Assembly: GCA_903923915.1 (NCBI GenBank)
Contig: CAIXZI010000427.1
Location: 1 to 5,141 of the forward strand
Length of the DNA stretch: 5,141 bases
Source: an uncultured Bacteroidota bacterium
GTDB lineage: Bacteria > Bacteroidota > Bacteroidia > B-17B0 > Aurantibacillaceae
Direction of reading: 5' to 3'
Shown here: positions 1 through 5,141 of the stretch, piece by piece
Numbering within the stretch: position 1 is the stretch's first letter
How the letters are laid out: each line of letters starts with the position of its first letter
Notes under the pieces: model-generated
Seen by the model: the letters and a program-made list of their open reading frames with translations, nothing else
Told to the model about the DNA's origin: nothing
Databases searched by the model: none
Program-made: the position numbers and the translations under genes

Positions 1-1225
1 AGGAGTTTAAACTAACATTAGATGCGGCTGTAAGTCGGTTTAATTTGGGTTGATACGATAGTTTTTGTGCAACAGAAGGCGATAAAGATGCATTTAAATT
101 TAAGCCAATAACGGGGTATATACCGGTTGTGGTTGAAATTAAAATATACCCACTGTTTACTTTGGTTGCAGATAACATTTTGCCCGATCCGCTAATAGAA
201 TACGGTAAAAAAGTATTGTTTGACGGCGTATAAAAACCAATAACTGCCTGATTGGTTGCATCATTGCCAACAACATAAAGAGTATCTTGAGCTTTTTCAA
301 ACACGCCAACCACGTTGGTTATAGCTGTGTTGCCGGCTAATGGTAAGCTATTAAAAACACTTCCAAATATACCAAAAGAAACTATCTTATCACTTACAGT
401 TGCAATTTTACTTTTAAAAATACCAATACCGTATGCGCTGGTTGTAGTAAAATAATAAGGGTAAAAATTAATGTCGTTTAATCTATACGAAGTGCTGTAA
501 GAACCAGTGCTTGTAAACGAATAAACATCTCCGTTTAAAAAACCTACATAAGGTTTGTAACCATCTGTAAAAAGGTAGGTATAATCTTGCTGACTAACAG
601 TAGCGCTTGCCGCATAAGTTAAGGCCTTAGCAGTTTGCGGTTGCAAATAAAAAGATTGAAATTCTTGGGTGCCTTTCCCATTAACATAAAGTTGCTGGTT
701 ATAAGCCCCGTACTTCATGCCATTATAGGGCTGAGAAAGTGATATGCTTGAAATTAAACTATTCATTGTATCTACCTGGTTTATAGTTTGATTTGTGTTT
801 TTCAATACGGTGCAATAACCCCATAACTGCGTAGGAGATTCTGTAATATGAATGCTTTGGTAAGAAGATGTTGTGTTATAGCCGTCATCAGCCGTTATCT
901 GCATTAAATAATTACCGCTTGCCAAATGAAATTGGGTTAAAATATATTTTATATTAAAAATAAAATCGAGCGAGGTAATAGGCACTGAATAGCTTGCCTG
1001 CAAAGCCCCGTGGTTGGCATCGGTTAATGTAACATTAATATAAGAAAGGTGCATATTATCACTAACATGGGCGCTAACTCCTATAGTATCAAACATCTTA
1101 TAAGTTTGCCCGTTTGAAGGCGAAATAAAGGTAATAACGGGCGACTGCGTATCTTTCTTGTCTTTTTTGCAGCTAAGCATAAAAAATATGAACAAAAAAG
1201 CGACAATCCTAAAAACGAGTTTCAT
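1..1225 (-). CDS. Putative lipoprotein of unknown function, Ig-like N-terminal region (partial, C-terminus beyond window)
   Basis: An open frame runs from ATG 1225-1223 to the left edge without a stop, giving about 408 visible codons. The N-terminus is a lipoprotein signal peptide: MKLVFR, a hydrophobic core (about residues 7-17), then M-L-S-C with the lipidated cysteine at 19. The mature protein begins C-K-K-D-K-K-D, a lysine/aspartate-rich start common in Bacteroidota lipoproteins, so an outer-membrane location is inferred. Residues about 28-128 (SPVITFISPSNGQTY through SGNYLMQITADDG) look like an extracellular Ig-like beta-sandwich. The rest is rich in Thr, Ser, Tyr and Gly with recurring short strands such as TLYVVGND and GYILISTTTGIYP, suggesting a beta-rich or propeller-like fold, but I recognise no family and no catalytic motif. 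It is transcribed divergently from dnaB. The lipoprotein call is firm; the function is unknown. Confidence 0.85.
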   Translation of the reverse strand, partial: MKLVFRIVAFLFIFFMLSCKKDKKDTQSPVITFISPSNGQTYKMFDTIGVSAHVSDNMHLSYINVTLTDANHGALQASYSVPITSLDFIFNIKYILTQFHLASGNYLMQITADDGYNTTSSYQSIHITESPTQLWGYCTVLKNTNQTINQVDTMNSLISSISLSQPYNGMKYGAYNQQLYVNGKGTQEFQSFYLQPQTAKALTYAASATVSQQDYTYLFTDGYKPYVGFLNGDVYSFTSTGSYSTSYRLNDINFYPYYFTTTSAYGIGIFKSKIATVSDKIVSFGIFGSVFNSLPLAGNTAITNVVGVFEKAQDTLYVVGNDATNQAVIGFYTPSNNTFLPYSISGSGKMLSATKVNSGYILISTTTGIYPVIGLNLNASLSPSVAQKLSYQPKLNRLTAASNVSLNS

Positions 1226-1244
1226 TGGTGTTGATTGATTTTCA

Positions 1245-1272
1245 CGAAATTAGTAAAAAAAACCGCATCCAA
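1245..1272 (-). promoter_or_regulatory. Candidate Bacteroidota-type promoter for the lipoprotein gene
   Basis: On the minus strand a TTG (1272-1270) is followed after 17 nt by TAATTTCG (1252-1245), one mismatch from the Bacteroidota -7 consensus TAnnTTTG. The spacing lies within the range described for TTG/TAnnTTTG promoters. Transcription would begin near 1239, leaving a leader of roughly 14 nt before ATG 1225. The call rests on pattern matching in AT-rich DNA, where chance matches are common. Confidence 0.35.
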
Positions 1273-1295
1273 AAGCATAGAAAGCTGGTAACAAC

Positions 1296-1330
1296 TTGTT
1301 TAAAAAATGTGAAATATTTTTTGTACTTTG
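1296..1330 (+). promoter_or_regulatory. Candidate promoter for dnaB
   Basis: The region holds TTG at 1296-1298 and two imperfect -7-like elements: TATTTTTTG (1315-1323, one base longer than TAnnTTTG) and TACTTTG (1324-1330, one base shorter). Either would place the transcript start near 1330-1337. That is downstream of the TTG codon at 1328 but upstream of ATG 1367, which supports the ATG as the dnaB start. Neither element is a perfect match, so confidence is modest. Confidence 0.35.
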
Positions 1331-1366
1331 AGGATTGAAAAGATTGATGCTATTTTGCACTCCCCT

Positions 1367-2953
1367 ATGAACATTATAAATACAAATAAACCGAAATCGA
1401 AGCTACAAAACTATACGCCACCTACCTTAGATGGCAGGCTGCAGCCGCAGGCAACTGATTTAGAAGAAGCTGTGCTGGGTGCTATGATGCTTGAAAAAGA
1501 AGCTCTAAGCAATGTTATTGATATTTTAAAACCCGAAGCCTTTTATAAACCTGCTCACCAGGCGGTATATCGCGCTGTTTTAGATTTATTCAATAATTCT
1601 GAGCCTGTAGATTTACTTACTGTTACCGCACAGCTTAGAAAAAATGGCGAACTTGATATTGCCGGTGGAGCTTATTATATATCGCAACTTACCAATCGTG
1701 TGGCGTCTTCTGCCAATGCAGAGCATCATGCGCGGATTATTCTTCAAAAATATTTGCAGCGAGATTTAATTAGAATCAGCACCGATATTATTACTTCTTC
1801 GTATGAAGATAGCACGGATGTTTTTGATTTGTTAGATAAAGCAACCGAAAGCATTTTTCAATTGGTGGATACTAACGTACGTAAACAACAAGATAGTATT
1901 AGTAAATTATTAGCTAAAGCTATTACGCAAATTGAAGAGGCCAGTAAACAAACAAGTGGTGTAACCGGAGTTCCGAGTGGGTTTACAAGCCTTGATAGAA
2001 TTACCGGTGGGTGGCAAAAATCAGATTTGGTTATTATTGCTGCTCGTCCGGCTATGGGAAAAACCGCACTGGTATTGACGTTGGCGCGTAATGCAGCTGT
2101 AGAATTTAATAAACCGGTTGTATTTTTCTCGTTAGAGATGTCTTCTTTGCAATTGGTTAATCGTTTAATATCGGCCGAAGCTGAGTTAGAACAAGATAAA
2201 ATTAGAAAAGGTCAATTACGTGATGATGAATTTGTTCAGTTAAACGAACGTATTAAAAAATTAGCAAGTGCGCCTTTATATATTGATGATACACCTGCAC
2301 TTTCTATTTTCGAATTGCGTGCAAAAGCGCGTCGTTTAAAAGAAAACAGCGATATACAAATGATTATAATAGATTATTTGCAATTGATGACTGCCGGCGG
2401 TGAAGGCGGCGGACGCGGGGGTGGTAATCGTGAGCAAGAGATAAGTTACATCTCTCGTTCATTAAAAGGTTTAGCAAAAGAATTAGATGTACCGATTATT
2501 GCCTTATCACAGCTTAGTCGTGATGTTGAGAAACGTGCAACAGGCAGTAAACGTCCACAGTTATCAGATTTACGTGAGTCTGGAGCTATTGAGCAAGATG
2601 CCGATATGGTAGCATTTATTTATCGTCCTGAATATTACGGCTTAGATGTTTTTGAGGATAACGAACCATCTCGCGGAATGGCGGAGATATATATTGCAAA
2701 AAACCGTCACGGTTCTATAGCGCAACCTCGTGTTAAATTTGTTGGGCAGTTTGCCAAATTTGCTGATGTTGATTATGTAGAGGGCGCGCGAGATATGTAT
2801 AATAATCAAACGCAGCCACTAACGCCTAACAGCGAATTTATTTCGCAACAAAATACCATTACCGTACAATCTAAAGGGTGGAACACGGTTGAAGATGACA
2901 CAAAAGATATTATTAAAGAAAACCCTAACCACGATATAGACGACCCTTTTTAA
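1367..2953 (+). CDS. dnaB: Replicative DNA helicase DnaB
   Basis: This is the hexameric replicative helicase, which unwinds DNA at the fork using ATP. The 528-residue product starts at ATG 1367. The frame stays open back to TTG 1328, but that codon overlaps the likely -7 element and the extra 13 residues are not family-like. The N-terminal primase-interaction domain spans about 27-130 (PQATDLEEAVLGAMM at its start). A linker leads to the RecA-like ATPase: Walker A ARPAMGKT with Lys232, SLEMS at 255-259, Walker B MIIIDYLQ with Asp336, SQLSR at 381-385, the DLRESGAIEQDAD signature at 401-413 and KNRHG at 445-449, where the arginine-finger segment lies. A glycine-rich loop (344-353) follows Walker B. 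A polar, probably disordered tail from about 475 ends in D-I-D-D-P-F. No intein is present. All key residues are intact, so the assignment is essentially certain. Confidence 0.98.
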   Translation: MNIINTNKPKSKLQNYTPPTLDGRLQPQATDLEEAVLGAMMLEKEALSNVIDILKPEAFYKPAHQAVYRAVLDLFNNSEPVDLLTVTAQLRKNGELDIAGGAYYISQLTNRVASSANAEHHARIILQKYLQRDLIRISTDIITSSYEDSTDVFDLLDKATESIFQLVDTNVRKQQDSISKLLAKAITQIEEASKQTSGVTGVPSGFTSLDRITGGWQKSDLVIIAARPAMGKTALVLTLARNAAVEFNKPVVFFSLEMSSLQLVNRLISAEAELEQDKIRKGQLRDDEFVQLNERIKKLASAPLYIDDTPALSIFELRAKARRLKENSDIQMIIIDYLQLMTAGGEGGGRGGGNREQEISYISRSLKGLAKELDVPIIALSQLSRDVEKRATGSKRPQLSDLRESGAIEQDADMVAFIYRPEYYGLDVFEDNEPSRGMAEIYIAKNRHGSIAQPRVKFVGQFAKFADVDYVEGARDMYNNQTQPLTPNSEFISQQNTITVQSKGWNTVEDDTKDIIKENPNHDIDDPF

Positions 2954-2976
2954 AATTTTGTTAGCAGCACATAGCC

Positions 2977-3026
2977 TTCGACAAGCTCAGACTGACGACG
3001 CGCGTTGTTATATTGAGCCTGTCGAA
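2977..3026. repeat. 50-nt near-perfect palindrome made of two inverted repeat units
   Basis: Two 25-nt arms face each other around a centre between 3001 and 3002. The left arm starts TTCGACAAGCTCA (2977-2989) and the right arm ends TGAGCCTGTCGAA (3014-3026). By my alignment 19 of 25 positions are complementary, rising to 22 of 25 if G-U pairs count in RNA. The centre is ACGCGCGT. Outside it, GCAC (2967-2970) can pair with GTGC (3031-3034) across a small internal loop. It lies 23 bp after the dnaB stop and 41 bp before the next gene. As RNA it would form a long hairpin, but there is no adjacent U-tract, so a classical intrinsic terminator is unlikely; RNA processing or a REP-like dispersed repeat are alternatives. 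A related unit lies at 3774-3798. Confidence 0.85.
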
Positions 3027-3067
3027 ATAGGTGCGATGGCTTTAGAAATTAAAATAAACCCTTAGAA

Positions 3068-3694
3068 ATGTTACTGAGAATAAATCCGGATAAAATTGTA
3101 ATAGAAGATATTTTACGTGCTGTTGAAATTTTAAAGAACGATGGCGTAATAGTTTATCCAACCGATTCGGTGTATGCCATGGGTTGTAGCTCTAACAGTC
3201 CAAAGGCTATTGAAAAAATTTGCCGCATAAAAAGAACAACACCTGAAAAAATTAATTTGTCTTTAGTTTGTGCCGATTTAAGTCAGCTTAGTCAGTATGC
3301 AAAACCATTGCCAAATAACATTTTTCGTTTAATGAAAAAGGCTTTGCCTGGGCCATACACGTTTATTTTACAAGCTGCAAACAACATTCCTAAAATGTTT
3401 TTAAGGCAGAATAAAAAAACAATTGGCATACGTGTACCCGATAATACTATTTGCAGAGAAATCATCACACAACTTGGATTTCCTTTAGTATCAACATCTT
3501 TACACAACGAAGATGATGAGATAACCGAATATTTTACCGACCCGGAAATGATTTACAATCAGTATGAAACTATTGCAGATGCTGTAATTGATGGTGGCTA
3601 CGGAAACATTTATGTTACTACCATACTTGATTGCACCGAAGATGAATCTGTTGTTATACGAGAAGGTTTAGGTAGTTTAGATGTTTTAAACTAA
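3068..3694 (+). CDS. YciO-type Sua5/YciO/YrdC family protein (threonylcarbamoyl-AMP synthase-like)
   Basis: The 208-residue product is a full-length single-domain member of the Sua5/YciO/YrdC fold. TsaC/Sua5 members make threonylcarbamoyl-adenylate from threonine, bicarbonate and ATP for the t6A modification of ANN-decoding tRNAs. Visible signatures are GVIVYPTDSVYAMGC (26-40), ICRIKR (51-56), PGPYTFIL (94-101), IGIRVPDN (119-126), STSLH (142-146), GGYG (176-179) and VIREG (196-200). Length and wording (CRIKR, MKKALPGPYTFIL, KTIGIRVP, STSL, VVIREG) resemble E. coli YciO more than TsaC, which usually has S-x-S-A-N where this has STSLH. The family is certain; whether it makes threonylcarbamoyl-AMP or has the less-defined YciO role is open. 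The start at ATG 3068 has an A-rich leader and no clear Shine-Dalgarno. It follows dnaB by 114 bp with a palindrome between, so co-transcription is uncertain. Confidence 0.93.
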   Translation: MLLRINPDKIVIEDILRAVEILKNDGVIVYPTDSVYAMGCSSNSPKAIEKICRIKRTTPEKINLSLVCADLSQLSQYAKPLPNNIFRLMKKALPGPYTFILQAANNIPKMFLRQNKKTIGIRVPDNTICREIITQLGFPLVSTSLHNEDDEITEYFTDPEMIYNQYETIADAVIDGGYGNIYVTTILDCTEDESVVIREGLGSLDVLN

Positions 3695-3724
3695 TGCTGT
3701 ATTTGCGTTAGGGATTGTAGTGTA

Positions 3725-3749
3725 AAGCTTTTTTGTAATTAAAAAACTT
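3725..3749. terminator. AT-rich stem-loop between convergent genes, weak terminator candidate
   Basis: AAG-C-TTTTTT (3725-3734), loop GTAATT (3735-3740) and AAAAAA-CTT (3741-3749) can form a nine-pair stem with one bulged C. It sits 31 bp past the stop of the YciO-type gene and could serve either strand. The stem is nearly all A-T and no U-tract follows it, so it is a poor match to an intrinsic terminator. The position between convergent 3' ends is the main support. Confidence 0.22.
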
Positions 3750-3773
3750 GAAACGTAAAGCCCGACGGCGCAC

Positions 3774-3798
3774 TTCGACAGGCTCAGTATGACAGCGC
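3774..3798 (+). repeat. Third copy of the 25-nt repeat unit (single arm)
   Basis: The unit starts TTCGACAGGCTCA (3774-3786) and continues GTATGACAGCGC. By my alignment it matches the reverse complement of the right arm of the upstream palindrome (3026-3002) at 22 of 25 positions, and the left arm less well. No full partner arm follows. Instead a short GC-rich inverted repeat, CGGCGC (3766-3771) and GCGCCG (3797-3802), brackets it, and the heptamer GAAACGT occurs on both sides (3750-3756 and 3802-3808). It lies between the convergent ends of the YciO-type gene and the glycosyltransferase gene, where an insertion would disturb little. Confidence 0.8.
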
Positions 3799-3812
3799 GC
3801 CGAAACGTCCAA

Positions 3813-5141
3813 TTATTTTTTATTACTGTTAACGTAAATATCAAGCCAAAGCGTTTTCTCATTAAGCTTTATGTATTTTTTGGGTGCTTTGGCCGTATTG
3901 CCCTTATTGATTAATAAGTAAGTGGCGTTTGTATCATTTATTGATAAATCATTGTCGTTATACCTTTTTACGTAAGCGTGCAGGGTAAACATATTCCACA
4001 TCGAGTTATCTATCAGTATTGTTTCTCCGTATGGAATATATTTCTTTACTATTGGCATATCTCTAAGCATATCTTCATCATCTTTATAAGTATCGTATCT
4101 GTAGATAAAGAAAAACAGAGAAGCTAATGCAAGTATTGTTAATAGTACGTTTTGAGTTTTTTTATGGCTTCTAAATAATGTATTGAAGAAATAAAACACA
4201 TACCGTTTATACATGTTGGTAAGGGCTAAAGCAATAAACGGAAAAGCGGGCACTAAGTAAAAGCCTCGCTGTTCGAGTGTTAGCGCCATGGGCAGACTTG
4301 CCGAGCAACTAATTAGAAAAAGAGAAAGATTAATTTTATTTGAAACTAAATTTTTGAATTGAAGAGAGAATGCATAGTTGTTTTTAAATCGCACATAAAA
4401 AGAGATAAGTAGAAAAAATAATAGCACCGGGATTAATTCGGTAAAGTATCTAATAATTATTTCGGCATGGTAGGTTGTTGTAGCACCTACATGATTAAAA
4501 GTGGCTATTAGGCGTTTGTTTACATAACAAGTTAACCAATCTTTTGCACCATCTACAGATAAAAAAAGTATGGCGCAACAAGCTGCAAATACAACTACGG
4601 CTATAAAGTTTAAAGCAAGTAATTTTTTTCTGGATGACTTATTGGTTAAGGAAAGTAAAAACGGAGCTGCTATTATAAACACTGATTGAACTCCCTTTGT
4701 AAGCAATAAACATAAGACAAGAAAAATAAATGAAATTAAAAGCAGCGCAATTTTTGATTTGTTTTTTTCTTCCGTGAGAAGTAAGAGTAAATAAAATACA
4801 AATAAAGATAGGGGTGCTACCATGGTTTCTATTACCTGGTTAGAAAACGACCAGCTATAAACAGGTACTGCAACCAATAGGGCAGTAGGCAGCCATGACA
4901 GTGATTTGTAAATAGAAGTGTTGCGATTTAATTTATTCCATATCAAAGTGGTAAACAAAACGGCTAGTAACAGTAGGCATATGGTAAAAAATTTCTCTAC
5001 ATATTCTGTGCCGCCAAACAATTTATAAAAAGCAGATAGTGTTTCAAAATATAAGGGAGGTTGCTCGCAAAAGAAAGACATAGCTGTTTTACTATACTGC
5101 TGATGCCAAAAATCGCCATAACCTTTAAACCGATTAAAGGC
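3813..5141 (-). CDS. ArnT/PMT-like (family 39, GT-C) membrane glycosyltransferase, N-terminus beyond window
   Basis: The frame is open from the right edge to TAA 3815-3813, giving 442 visible residues. Such enzymes move a sugar from a polyprenyl-phosphate donor to lipid or protein acceptors on the outer face of the inner membrane. About ten hydrophobic segments are visible, near residues 51-69, 83-98, 105-122, 131-148, 150-166, 174-195, 233-251, 271-287, 294-310 and 331-347, followed by a soluble C-terminal region of about 95 residues. Family-like features are E-Q-P-P-L-Y (26-31), matching the ExPPLY segment after the first periplasmic loop, and QRGFYLVPAFPFIALAL (291-307), matching the RxFYLLPxxP-type helix. 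The catalytic acidic motif expected near the N-terminus is outside the window. An internal Met (5081-5079) is not the start: sequence upstream of it (GDFWHQQYSKTA) fits the family. The substrate cannot be inferred. Confidence 0.85.
   Translation of the reverse strand, partial: AFNRFKGYGDFWHQQYSKTAMSFFCEQPPLYFETLSAFYKLFGGTEYVEKFFTICLLLLAVLFTTLIWNKLNRNTSIYKSLSWLPTALLVAVPVYSWSFSNQVIETMVAPLSLFVFYLLLLLTEEKNKSKIALLLISFIFLVLCLLLTKGVQSVFIIAAPFLLSLTNKSSRKKLLALNFIAVVVFAACCAILFLSVDGAKDWLTCYVNKRLIATFNHVGATTTYHAEIIIRYFTELIPVLLFFLLISFYVRFKNNYAFSLQFKNLVSNKINLSLFLISCSASLPMALTLEQRGFYLVPAFPFIALALTNMYKRYVFYFFNTLFRSHKKTQNVLLTILALASLFFFIYRYDTYKDDEDMLRDMPIVKKYIPYGETILIDNSMWNMFTLHAYVKRYNDNDLSINDTNATYLLINKGNTAKAPKKYIKLNEKTLWLDIYVNSNKK

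Noticed and set aside
113..125. Possible frameshift or early stop in the lipoprotein gene near the TATATA run
   Set aside because: A first reading seemed to give TAA at this point, but recounting the codons from ATG 1225 showed the frame is open (G-I-Y-P-V-I-G-L) to the window edge; the slip came from miscounting the TATATA run.
1226..1366. Small gene or structured RNA in the gap between the lipoprotein gene and dnaB
   Set aside because: Only AT-rich promoter-like sequence is visible; there is no convincing open frame and no strong stem-loop.
2030..2070. Intein or other insertion at the DnaB Walker A site
   Set aside because: The Walker A region is uninterrupted (ARPAMGKT), so this common intein site in DnaB is empty here.
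2971..3030. ATAG on both sides of the 50-nt palindrome as a target-site duplication
   Set aside because: Four bases is too short to mean much, the left copy is two bases away from the arm, and the flanking GCAC/GTGC pairing suggests the ATAG segments simply form an internal loop of the hairpin.
3292..3507. A 71-codon open frame on the minus strand
   Set aside because: It lies wholly within the YciO-type gene on the opposite strand, has no recognisable family features, and is explained as a shadow of that gene.
2977..3798. CRISPR-like array
   Set aside because: There are only three related units, in mixed orientation, separated by a whole gene, with no regular spacers and no cas genes.

Overview
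The window looks like an ordinary chromosomal stretch from a member of the Bacteroidota. Four signs point that way: AT-rich DNA; a lipoprotein whose mature end reads C-K-K-D; starts without a clear Shine-Dalgarno, with -7 elements resembling TAnnTTTG upstream; and intergenic copies of a TTCGACARGCTCA-type palindromic repeat that I associate with this phylum. I cannot place it more finely than phylum.

Layout, left to right. Positions 1-1225 (minus) encode a lipoprotein of unknown function whose C-terminus lies beyond the left edge. It is divergent from the replicative helicase gene dnaB (plus, best start ATG 1367, stop ending 2953), and both genes may be driven from the 141-bp gap between them. 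A 114-bp gap with a 50-nt palindrome follows, then a YciO/Sua5/YrdC-family gene (plus, 3068-3694). A 118-bp gap between convergent 3' ends holds a third half-unit of the same repeat and an AT-rich stem-loop. The last gene (minus, 3813-5141) is a multi-pass membrane protein resembling ArnT/PMT (family 39, GT-C) glycosyltransferases; its N-terminus lies beyond the right edge.

The genes do not form an evident pathway: DNA replication, a tRNA-modification-type enzyme, a surface lipoprotein and an envelope glycosyltransferase. No mobile element, CRISPR array, RNA gene or defence system is visible, and I see no convincing new multi-gene system. The points most worth a second look are the DnaB C-terminus, which ends in D-I-D-D-P-F after a polar, probably disordered tail and so resembles the acidic tip of SSB; the intergenic repeat family, with three related 25-nt units, two of them forming a large palindrome; and a glycine-rich loop just after the DnaB Walker B motif.

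No stretch over 300 bases lacks a gene.
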